Of a stretch of 12,770 nucleotides of DNA, positions 6,676 through 12,664 are shown piece by piece. The notes under the pieces are model-generated. The model worked only from the letters and a program-made list of their open reading frames with translations, was not told the origin of the DNA and searched no databases. The stretch's first letter is position 1. The number at the start of each line of letters is the position of its first letter. This DNA comes from Nitrospirota bacterium (GTDB taxonomy: Bacteria; Nitrospirota_A; Leptospirillia; Leptospirillales; Leptospirillaceae): the NCBI GenBank assembly GCA_027415455.1, contig DAIBSV010000047.1, positions 1 through 12,770 of the forward strand, read 5' to 3'. Both the position numbers and the translations under genes were made by a program.

Positions 6676-7269
6676 TTGGAGAGAACCCCTGAAGAGATCA
6701 GGCGGGAACTGGTGGGCCATATTGAACGGATGGTCTGCCGATGCCAGGACTCTTCCTGCTTCTCTCTCGAGCGCTCCCTCGAAATGGACTGGGCCGTGGG
6801 CGGCTTCGGCGAGATGGAAGAGCGATTCGCCGAGCTTGACCGGCTTTTCTCCGGACTTCTGGAAGAGGTCTTACGGGAATCGTCTCGGTCCGGCCTGGGC
6901 AAGATCGCCCGGAAGGCGGAGTTTCTCGAGGACCGCTTCGAGGAAATGGACAGCCATCTCAGAAATCGCCCCCGCAGAAAAAGGGCGGCCTTTCCCTGGG
7001 AGAAGTTCTTCCGGATGGGGACGGGGGACGGGGGTCAAAATCCTGAGGTTCGACGTGAGGAGCGTCTGAAGGCGGCCTGCAGGACCCTGGGATTGCCCGA
7101 ATCCTCCCTGTGGGAAGAGATCCGGAAAAAAGCCAGGGTTCTTCTGAAGGAGCTGCATCCGGATATGCGCTCCGGAGACAGGAGTCAGGAAGCCAGGATG
7201 CGGGAAATTCTCGATGCCTACGCTTTTCTCAAGGAATACTTCGGGATGGGAAGGGAAAGGGAAAAATAA
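6676..7269 (+). CDS. Protein with a C-terminal J-like domain (DnaJ-type HPD motif)
   Basis: J domains stimulate the ATPase of DnaK-type chaperones. In this 197-residue protein the J-like segment is C-terminal (about 130-190). The helix EEIRKKARVLLKELHPD carries the diagnostic HPD at 161-163, followed by helix III MREILDAYAFLKEYF. The N-terminal half is acidic, helical and probably coiled-coil (about 35-95, FGEMEERFAELDRLFSGLLE), after a small Cys group CRCQDSSC (21-28). Canonical DnaJ features (N-terminal J domain, G/F linker, zinc centre) are missing, so this is an orphan J protein rather than DnaJ. I chose the TTG at 6676 because GGAAGGAG lies 7 nt upstream and no ATG fits. It is the first of three small plus-strand genes, probably co-transcribed. 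Its client is unknown. Confidence 0.75.
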   Translation: MERTPEEIRRELVGHIERMVCRCQDSSCFSLERSLEMDWAVGGFGEMEERFAELDRLFSGLLEEVLRESSRSGLGKIARKAEFLEDRFEEMDSHLRNRPRRKRAAFPWEKFFRMGTGDGGQNPEVRREERLKAACRTLGLPESSLWEEIRKKARVLLKELHPDMRSGDRSQEARMREILDAYAFLKEYFGMGREREK

Positions 7270-7309
7270 GTTTGATACGTAGGGATGCATTTTGGGAGGG
7301 ATTGAAGGC

Positions 7310-7594
7310 ATGGACCCGGTCGAAATAAACGACCCTGAGAAAATTCAGGAAATCCTCAAGGGGGTCACTCTTTCGGGGGAAGGTTTCGTGACGGCATGTC
7401 TCCTGGAGGATGTTTGGGATGCGGGACTCACCTATCCCGACTACTTCAAGGCGGCGGGGGAGGATCCGACCGCTTCGCTCAACGGAGTGTCCCCCGCATG
7501 GGAAACATACCACCTGCGCCAGGGGAAAAAAGTCGTGAATGTGTACGGAATGGGTTCGAGGGGTCGCAGAATTCATGTGACCGAAACACCCTGA
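7310..7594 (+). CDS. Small protein of unknown function (94 aa)
   Basis: I do not recognise this protein. The ATG at 7310 has GGGAGG at about 10 nt and a GAAGG closer in; a TTG at 7292 would add six residues (MGGIEG) but would then include the ribosome site. The product is soluble-looking and acidic at its N-terminus (MDPVEINDPEKIQEILKG), with a central LEDVWDAGLTYPDYFKAAGE and a basic C-terminal part (HLRQGKKVVNVYGMGSRGRR). No signal peptide, membrane helix or metal motif is seen. It lies 40 nt after the J-like gene and 33 nt before the DUF1841 gene on the same strand, suggesting one transcript. Codon use resembles its neighbours. Confidence 0.65.
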   Translation: MDPVEINDPEKIQEILKGVTLSGEGFVTACLLEDVWDAGLTYPDYFKAAGEDPTASLNGVSPAWETYHLRQGKKVVNVYGMGSRGRRIHVTETP

Positions 7595-7627
7595 GCCAAC
7601 TATTAAAACCCGTGTTGAGGTTGAAAA

Positions 7628-8032
7628 ATGCTTTTTGACGCCGATCTTCTCGAACATATCAGGCTGATCGCCCGGGAGGGGGATCTCTCGGGGGAGGATC
7701 GGGAAATCTCGGAAATCCTTGATATGCATCCTGAGTATGCGGAGATATGGAACGATCCCGGAAAGGACCCATCCCGGCCACTCGAAATCAACGGGCAAAT
7801 GGTCAACCCCTTTGTTCATGTCGCGTTGCATCTGATTGTCGGGCGCCAGATCCGACAGGGATTTCCGGCAGAGGTAAAGAAGGCCTACCTGCATCTCGTG
7901 GAGCGGGGAGAGGGCGAGCATGAGGCTCTGCATGCGCTGATGGGATGGTACGGCAAGCTCTATTTTGAGTCCGTCCGGAAGAGCGACGCGTTTGACGAAT
8001 CCCGCTATCTCCAGGGGCTGGCTTTCCTCTAG
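7628..8032 (+). CDS. DUF1841 family protein
   Basis: The 134-residue protein matches my memory of the DUF1841 family, whose function is not established. The recognisable core is VNPFVHVALHLIVGRQIRQG (about 58-77), with its paired histidines, and GEGEHEALHALMGWYGKLYF (about 98-117). The latter corresponds to the family's H-x-x-x-H helix ending in a Trp- or Leu-rich segment. The histidine and acidic pattern could bind metal, but that is inference. ATG at 7628 is preceded by GAGG at about 7 nt. It closes the three-gene plus-strand group. Immediately downstream is the long leader of the oxidoreductase operon. No clear terminator separates them, so read-through is possible. Confidence 0.75.
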   Translation: MLFDADLLEHIRLIAREGDLSGEDREISEILDMHPEYAEIWNDPGKDPSRPLEINGQMVNPFVHVALHLIVGRQIRQGFPAEVKKAYLHLVERGEGEHEALHALMGWYGKLYFESVRKSDAFDESRYLQGLAFL

Positions 8033-8094
8033 CCCTGCTTCGATTGTCCCTGGAAACCGGAAAGGATTTTCGTCTGTATTTTTCGAGGATGTCC

Positions 8095-8124
8095 TTGACT
8101 TTAGCGGGCGGCGGCCTTTAGAAT
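8095..8124 (+). promoter_or_regulatory. Candidate sigma70 promoter for the porABGD operon
   Basis: TTGACT (8095-8100) and TAGAAT (8119-8124) are separated by 18 nt. This is the best hexamer pair I found in the region before the operon. It implies a long 5' leader. Confidence 0.5.
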
Positions 8125-8358
8125 TGACGGACCGTTTCCCATTTGCCGGTCTTGGTCTGCAATGCAGGATCCACCTGGTTCCTGGTCAGCCCACGACATG
8201 GATTTCGCGCTCTCCAAGGCCTTTCGGTTCTCGGAGGGTCCGGGGAGACGTATCCGGTCTGAAAGGATTTTCAGGTCACCGAAATTTCGCGGGCCTGGCA
8301 TGAGTATGAGCGAATGCCGGGGCTCCTTGCGGATATGCTCAAAGGATCAACCGGGGCT

Positions 8359-8413
8359 CCCGGAGTGTACCGACCTGACTCTTTGATTCTTGATGAGAGC
8401 CGGTACTCCCGGG
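8359..8413 (+). promoter_or_regulatory. Stem-loop just upstream of the porA ribosome binding site
   Basis: The arms are CCCGGAGTGTACCG (8359-8372) and CGGTACTCCCGGG (8401-8413). They pair with small bulges: six pairs at the inner end, then two further groups of three. The 28-nt loop contains CTCT and AGAG, which could extend the fold. The Shine-Dalgarno AAGGAG starts about 16 nt after the stem, and a short T4 (8421-8424) lies between. It might be an attenuator, a translational control element or an mRNA stabiliser. Confidence 0.4.
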
Positions 8414-8441
8414 ATAGCACTTTTACTTAAGGAGCAGAAAG

Positions 8442-9662
8442 ATGGCGACAGAGACAAATTCCCGGGTTCCCCAGATTGGTCAGCGAAACAAGAAGAACCA
8501 GCTGATCACGGATCCCAACGAGATGTTCTTTCTTTCCCCTCGGACACCCTCGTTCCTGACAGGGTCTGAGGTCATTCGCGAGGCGATCAGACGTGCCAGC
8601 GTTGATTTTTCCGTTGCCTATCCCATCACGCCGCAGTCCGAAGCCTCCTCCCTGGTCGGGGAGCTCTTTGCAGAGGGCTATGTCGGCGATTACATGCGCG
8701 GTGAATCGGAGTTTGCCGTCATGGGCCAGTGCGCGGGAGCGGCATTTGGCGGGGCCAGGGTCTTCACGACAACGGCCGGTCCGGGAACCCTCCGGGCTTT
8801 TGAAAACTTTCCGATGTGGGCCGGAAGCCGTCTTCCTATCCAGGTGGTCTTTACGGTCCGGGGGGTCAATTCTCCCCTGACTATCCAGCCGGATACCCTG
8901 GAAATCGCCTTTATGCTTGAGACCGGCATGCTACTCTGGCATGCGGAAACCGCCCAGGACCTCTTCGATTTCATGCTCAAGGGGTACTATGTGGCGGAAC
9001 AGCCGGAGGTCCATCTCCCTATCGGCGTCATCTGTGACGGGTTCTTCGTCACCCACACCAAGGATATGGTCATGATGACCCCGGAGGATCTGGCCCTGCC
9101 GCATTACGATCCTTACCGGAGTCCCGTCGTCTGCATGGACATGGAGGTTCCTCCAGTCCGCATGATGCGCGATCCTTTCGTTATGAAATCCAACTATATC
9201 AGTTATATGACACATGCCAGCTGGCAGCTGGAAATCCGGGCAGCCATCGAGCGCTCGCGAAAGCACACCATTCCGATTCTCGATGGGCTGATCGATGTTG
9301 AAAATCCAGATGCGGAGATCATGATGGTGGCATCAGGCACCGCCGTTTCCCAGGCAAGGGAAGCTATCCGTCTCTTCAGGGACAAGGGAGTCAAGGTCGG
9401 TCTGGTCAAGATCAAGACTCTTCGGCCCTTCCCGACGGAAGAAATTCGAAAGGCGACGGAACACGCAAAGCATATTTTTGTTCCTGAGTTCAATGTGGCC
9501 GGTTGGCTGGCCCGGGAGATCAAATCCACGATCGATCGCAACGGCCGCGTCATTGCCGGCCCGCATGTCGCCGGTGGCATGACCATGCCCCCGGAAATTA
9601 TTGTTGAAGAGATCGAAAAACATCTGGCGCACCGCCGGAATAAGGAGCTCGTCCATGGGTAA
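8442..9662 (+). CDS. porA: 2-oxoacid:ferredoxin oxidoreductase alpha subunit (probably pyruvate-type)
   Basis: This is the alpha subunit of the cytoplasmic enzyme that interconverts 2-oxoacid + CoA and acyl-CoA + CO2 with ferredoxin as electron carrier. The 406-residue product has a 35-40-residue N-terminal extension, then the pyrimidine-binding domain. That domain includes VAYPITPQSE (58-67), GESEFAVMGQCAGAAFGGA, TTTAGPGTL and the GVNSPLTIQPD region. A transketolase-C-like domain II follows (ASGTAVSQAREAIRLF, KIKTLRPFPTEEI, FVPEFNVAGWLAREI). Length and domains match separately encoded alpha subunits. The ATG at 8442 has AAGGAG at about 6-7 nt. Its stop overlaps the porB start. Substrate (pyruvate versus 2-oxoglutarate) cannot be fixed from sequence alone, as multi-subunit POR and KOR enzymes are close paralogues. 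In an autotroph this would be a reductive TCA cycle carboxylating enzyme. Confidence 0.9.
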   Translation: MATETNSRVPQIGQRNKKNQLITDPNEMFFLSPRTPSFLTGSEVIREAIRRASVDFSVAYPITPQSEASSLVGELFAEGYVGDYMRGESEFAVMGQCAGAAFGGARVFTTTAGPGTLRAFENFPMWAGSRLPIQVVFTVRGVNSPLTIQPDTLEIAFMLETGMLLWHAETAQDLFDFMLKGYYVAEQPEVHLPIGVICDGFFVTHTKDMVMMTPEDLALPHYDPYRSPVVCMDMEVPPVRMMRDPFVMKSNYISYMTHASWQLEIRAAIERSRKHTIPILDGLIDVENPDAEIMMVASGTAVSQAREAIRLFRDKGVKVGLVKIKTLRPFPTEEIRKATEHAKHIFVPEFNVAGWLAREIKSTIDRNGRVIAGPHVAGGMTMPPEIIVEEIEKHLAHRRNKELVHG

Positions 9663-10548
9663 GAAAATTCAGATAAACAAGGAATTTGTCGATATCATGC
9701 CACAGGATTACCTTGACCTCGTGGATAATGGGACCTATGAATCACCCAACCGTGGATGGAAGGACTTCGGAACAGCGACAGAGCTGATCGCCGAACACTC
9801 GCTCTGTGCGGGGTGCCCCGAATCGATCGCCTTCCGGCATATCATGGCCTCCATTCCGAACCCGGAGGACACTGTGATGGTCGGGTCGACAGGGTGTACC
9901 AGCCTGGTCTTCCCGATGATCGCCGTTCACAACATTCATTCGCTCTTTGGAAATCAGAACGCGATTGCGACCGGTCTCAAGCGCGCCCTTGCCGTCCGCT
10001 TCCCGGACAGGGTCAAGGATGTCATCGTCCTGGCAGGCGATGGCGCTACGGTCGACATCGGGCTCGACATGACCCTCCAGTCCTGGTTCCGTAAGGAGAG
10101 GTTCACGACAATCTGCTTCGACAACGAACTCTATGCGAATACCGGGGGACAGGAATCCGGTCTCATGCAAAAAGGATTTTTGGCAAAAATGGCTCCGGTG
10201 GGCAAGAAGTTTGAAAAGGTGCGTCTTCCCGAAATTGCACGCGAATCGGGATGCGATTACGTTGCGATCATGACGGCCAGCAAGCCCAGCCTGGTCGAAA
10301 AGGTCATCAAGCAGGCCGTTCTCATTGCCCGCGAGGTTGGTCCCACTTATATCCAGATCTATACCCCCTGCATTCTGGAAATCGGAAAGCAGAGCATGGA
10401 AGGTCTTCAGGAAATGCGCACCTCGGAGGCGCCCGGCGAACGCTTCAAGTTCCGGGAATTCATCTCCCCCGAGGCTCAGTCCTTCCTCGATGGTCTGGCA
10501 GAAAAGAAAAAGGCCGAAAAACTGGCCGCCACTGGAGCAACATCCTAA
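9655..10548 (+). CDS. porB: 2-oxoacid:ferredoxin oxidoreductase beta subunit (thiamine diphosphate- and Fe-S-binding)
   Basis: The beta subunit binds thiamine diphosphate and one [4Fe-4S] cluster in this enzyme class. The 297-residue product starts at ATG 9655, overlapping the porA stop by 8 nt (ATGGGTAA), with TAAGGAG 7 nt upstream, so translation is probably coupled. Cluster ligands expected for the family are visible: C51 and C54 in HSLCAGCPES, C81 in STGCTS and C239 in YTPCILEI. The diphosphate/Mg motif is GDGATVDIG (128-136) running to FDNELYANTGGQ (155-166), with N157 and Y160 in the usual positions. The C-terminal tail is Lys/Ala-rich (EKKKAEKLAATGATS). It is followed after 15 nt by porG. 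The beta subunit is intact and nothing suggests decay. Confidence 0.92.
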   Translation: MGKKIQINKEFVDIMPQDYLDLVDNGTYESPNRGWKDFGTATELIAEHSLCAGCPESIAFRHIMASIPNPEDTVMVGSTGCTSLVFPMIAVHNIHSLFGNQNAIATGLKRALAVRFPDRVKDVIVLAGDGATVDIGLDMTLQSWFRKERFTTICFDNELYANTGGQESGLMQKGFLAKMAPVGKKFEKVRLPEIARESGCDYVAIMTASKPSLVEKVIKQAVLIAREVGPTYIQIYTPCILEIGKQSMEGLQEMRTSEAPGERFKFREFISPEAQSFLDGLAEKKKAEKLAATGATS

Positions 10549-10563
10549 CAACAAGGAGAGCCG

Positions 10564-11256
10564 ATGAAAGCGCGCGTCAATATACGCATGTCGGGCCTTG
10601 GAGGGCAGGGGGTCGTGACCTCTGCCCATCTGATGGCTATGGCGGCGGCCCATGAAGGGAATTTTTCGATCTCCAATCCGTTCTTCGGGGCGGAAAAACG
10701 AATGGCCCCTGCTGAGTCCTATGTCAGGATCGGCCCAGAAAAGATTTACGACCGTGGGGAATTGGTTTTTCCTCATGTCGTGATGATCTATCATCCCCAG
10801 GTGATCACGATGGGGAAAAGCTACACCATGCCCTTCTATTCCGGGATCAAAGACGGGGGGCTTGTCATCATCAATGATGATGTTGAGCTTCTGACTGAAG
10901 ATGAACGAGCGGATCTTGCGAAAAAAAATGTGACGGTCTATTACGTCCCCGCCACGAAGATTGCCCTTGAACTCGCCGGCACCGAGCTGGCGACGAACAT
11001 GGGGATGCTCGGGGCAGTGGCCGGTCTGACCCATGTGGTGACGATGGATGGATTGGACAAGGCCCTCCAGGACCGCTTCGGGAAGAAATATGTGGCCTCT
11101 GGCGGAACGGCAACTCTCGACGAGGCGATCAAGAAAAAATTCGCCAAAAAGGAGATGCTCCTGCAAAAGAATCTCGAAACGATCCGCAGGACCTTTGATG
11201 AGGCGTCAGCCTTCGCAGCCAAACATCCCGCGATCTCCGCGGGCGTCGGAATGTAA
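10564..11256 (+). CDS. porG: 2-oxoacid:ferredoxin oxidoreductase gamma subunit
   Basis: The gamma subunit is the CoA-binding/structural domain of the complex. The 230-residue product shows the family opening MSGLGGQGVVTSAHLMAMAA (9-28, with the glycine loop at 11-16), then FFGAEKRMAPAESYVRIG (about 40-57). A Rossmann-like continuation follows (GGLVIINDDVELL, VYYVPATKIALELAG, NMGMLGAVAGLT). The C-terminal part (about 185-230) is helical, Lys-rich and longer than many gamma subunits. ATG at 10564 has AAGGAG at 6 nt and lies 15 nt after porB. It is followed after 27 nt by the ferredoxin-like delta subunit. The gene order alpha-beta-gamma-delta differs from the common gamma-delta-alpha-beta order in archaea. 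Confidence 0.9.
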   Translation: MKARVNIRMSGLGGQGVVTSAHLMAMAAAHEGNFSISNPFFGAEKRMAPAESYVRIGPEKIYDRGELVFPHVVMIYHPQVITMGKSYTMPFYSGIKDGGLVIINDDVELLTEDERADLAKKNVTVYYVPATKIALELAGTELATNMGMLGAVAGLTHVVTMDGLDKALQDRFGKKYVASGGTATLDEAIKKKFAKKEMLLQKNLETIRRTFDEASAFAAKHPAISAGVGM

Positions 11257-11283
11257 CCCTAAAAAGACTCAGGAAGGGCATCA

Positions 11284-11496
11284 ATGTATAATGTGGCAGA
11301 GGTGAATGCGGAGGAATGTGTCGCCCAGAAAGGATGCCGGCTCTGTATCATGTATTGTCCGGAAGCCAACTGCATTCAGATGGACACGACGAAGATGGTA
11401 GCCACCATCGTCGAATCCCGTTGCAAGGGATGTGAACTTTGCGTAGTTGTCTGTGATGCTGCGAAACACAATGCCATCAAGATGGTGGCACGATAG
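11284..11496 (+). CDS. porD: 2-oxoacid:ferredoxin oxidoreductase delta subunit (two-cluster ferredoxin domain)
   Basis: This small electron-transfer subunit would pass electrons between the beta-subunit cluster and external ferredoxin. The 70-residue product has two cysteine groups. The first is C12, C18, C21 and C25-P, spaced C-x5-C-x2-C-x3-CP instead of the standard C-x2-C-x2-C-x3-CP, with an extra C30. The second is C47, C50, C53 and C57, normally spaced but with Asp instead of Pro after the last Cys. Both could still hold [4Fe-4S] clusters. ATG at 11284 is preceded by AGGAAGG at 6-7 nt. It is the fourth gene of the operon, 27 nt after porG. A very stable hairpin follows 13 nt after its stop. 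Confidence 0.88.
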   Translation: MYNVAEVNAEECVAQKGCRLCIMYCPEANCIQMDTTKMVATIVESRCKGCELCVVVCDAAKHNAIKMVAR

Positions 11497-11509
11497 CCTG
11501 AAGAAAGGC

Positions 11510-11538
11510 GGGGGTGAAGGATTTCTTTCTTCACCCCC
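11510..11538 (+). terminator. Strong hairpin between porD and the fifth operon gene
   Basis: GGGGGTGAAG (11510-11519) pairs perfectly with CTTCACCCCC (11529-11538), and a G-T plus an A-T pair can extend the stem to 12 bp around a 5-nt loop. No T tract follows (ACTCTATCCCC), so it is not a classical intrinsic terminator. It may be an mRNA-processing or stability element that sets different levels for porABGD and the next gene, or a leaky terminator. Confidence 0.55.
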
Positions 11539-11550
11539 ACTCTATCCCCT

Positions 11551-11838
11551 ATGAAAAATAACCTTATTGACGAAGCGCGAATGTCCCAAGAAAATGCCCT
11601 TGCTGAGGCCTTCAGACAAGTTGAAGAGTCAATCAAATCCTTCCATGCCCTCCTCGATACGGTCAATCAGGATGCCTCATCGCGTCCTCTCTCCGAAGAA
11701 GATCTGAAATCCCGTTTTGTGGCCTCCCAGGCCCTGCGCGACAGCGCATCCATCTATCTCGACTGGGGATGGCACTATCTCAGTCGGTTATACGAAGTCC
11801 CCAATCCCCACAATCCGGAAGACGAACTCCTCGATTGA
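11551..11838 (+). CDS. Small protein downstream of porD, possible epsilon-type subunit of the oxidoreductase
   Basis: The product is 95 residues from ATG 11551, or 85 from ATG 11581 (MSQENALAEA). Neither start has a good Shine-Dalgarno sequence, and the upstream hairpin sits close to the first. The protein is acidic and helical (ALAEAFRQVEESIKSFHALL, about 15-34), then LKSRFVASQALRDSASIYLD and WGWHYLSRLYEVPNPHN near the C-terminus. It has no cysteine, so it is not another Fe-S carrier. Position alone suggests a link to the oxidoreductase. Five-subunit POR and KOR enzymes with a small extra subunit (PorE/ForE) are known from Hydrogenobacter, and related Nitrospirota operons are described as similar. 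I cannot verify homology here, so the epsilon assignment is inference; that the frame is a real gene is more secure. Confidence 0.6.
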   Translation: MKNNLIDEARMSQENALAEAFRQVEESIKSFHALLDTVNQDASSRPLSEEDLKSRFVASQALRDSASIYLDWGWHYLSRLYEVPNPHNPEDELLD

Positions 11839-11884
11839 CAATCGTTTAGCCAGGTCCGATTCCCAGATTTCTAAAAAAATCATA

Positions 11885-12664
11885 TCAAAAAAATCCGTGG
11901 AGAATTTCCATCAGGGGATTCACCCTTGATTTGGATTTCGATGCGAGCCGAATGGAAACATCGATCAATTTGGGTGGCGTTTTCGCGGCAAGATCGAATT
12001 CCTGGACCTGAAAAAGGAGCTTGGTTCGGGAGAGAAGTTTCTCGTTGAAAGGCAATTTGAAGTAAAAAAGCCCGCCAGCCTTGCCATGAGAATAAAGGAT
12101 GGCTTTGATGGGAAAGGCCTTGTAGGCGAGGTCGCGTCCAAAAGGGGTCTGGGCGGGGGTCGGTTGCGAGAAGGGAGAAGGAAGGACCCAGATCATGGAT
12201 CCTAAGCCCAAAGTGACGATCGTGAAGAGTATGAGTCCCGTATAGTAAAGCACCTGCTTGACGTTCTGATAGGGAACATTGGCCTGCCATGCGATATCGA
12301 AGGCCTCGGATGGGGAAATGTTCCGATAGTTTTTTTTGAGCTGGGAGAGAAAGACAGAATGAGGGACAATCTGGGCCTTAAGGTTTTCCCCATCTTCTGC
12401 AAGGACGACCTGGATCGGTATTACCTGCTCCCGCCAGAGTCCCTGATGTCCAAAAAGGGCATGGGTGTCCTGAGCCGTATGAAAGGATCGGATTCCAATG
12501 GTGAGATGTGAGCCAGGAATCTTGTCGACGATGGGCATCGTTTCGGGATCCGGATGAGACAGGGGGCGAAAGTGATAAAAGGAAGCACAGGCGGAAATCG
12601 AAAAGAGGACCATCGTGGCAAGGGAAATGGCTTTAAAGCGCCTCAGGCGCAAGTTTTCAGTCAT
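11885..12664 (-). CDS. Predicted lipoprotein with an additional membrane segment, function unknown
   Basis: I do not recognise the family. The 259-residue product starts at ATG 12664 with a basic N-terminus (MTENLRLRRFK), a hydrophobic core and a lipobox ISAC with Cys at 26, followed by ASFYHF, as expected for a lipidated envelope protein. The segment 40-125 looks extracytoplasmic (DKIPGSHLTIGIRSFHTAQD, EDGENLKAQIV). A second strong hydrophobic helix lies at about 138-160 (VLYYTGLILFTIVTLGLGSM). It is followed by a Pro/Gln-rich linker and a beta-rich C-terminal domain (PIKAILYSHGKAGGLFYFKL). GGAGA lies about 10 nt before the start. The start overlaps by 8 nt the end of an upstream membrane-protein gene, so the two are probably coupled. 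It converges on the oxidoreductase operon with a 46-nt gap. Confidence 0.75.
   Translation of the reverse strand: MTENLRLRRFKAISLATMVLFSISACASFYHFRPLSHPDPETMPIVDKIPGSHLTIGIRSFHTAQDTHALFGHQGLWREQVIPIQVVLAEDGENLKAQIVPHSVFLSQLKKNYRNISPSEAFDIAWQANVPYQNVKQVLYYTGLILFTIVTLGLGSMIWVLPSPFSQPTPAQTPFGRDLAYKAFPIKAILYSHGKAGGLFYFKLPFNEKLLSRTKLLFQVQEFDLAAKTPPKLIDVSIRLASKSKSRVNPLMEILHGFF

Larger units (their letters stand above)
8033..8441 (+). other. Non-coding leader region upstream of the oxidoreductase operon
   Basis: These 409 bases carry no gene I can support. A 74-codon frame from 8162 has no ribosome site and no protein-like pattern. They contain a promoter candidate (8095-8124), a 12-bp direct repeat GAAAGGATTTTC (8060-8071 and 8261-8272) and a hairpin (8359-8413) just before the Shine-Dalgarno sequence. 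If the promoter is right, the mRNA has a leader of roughly 310 nt. I cannot assign it to a known riboswitch class. Confidence 0.45.

Noticed and set aside
8162..8386. 74-codon frame in the leader of the oxidoreductase operon
   Set aside because: It has no Shine-Dalgarno sequence, no recognisable domain and an Arg/Ser/Pro-rich composition typical of chance frames in GC-rich DNA.
9742..11166. 474-codon minus-strand open frame
   Set aside because: It is antisense to porB and porG, both with cofactor motifs. The His/Phe/Gly-rich product has no family pattern.
11860..11884. Short AT-rich inverted repeat (GATTT/AAATC) between convergent genes as a bidirectional terminator
   Set aside because: The stem is only about 5 bp of A/T pairs; the A and T runs are suggestive but too weak to annotate.
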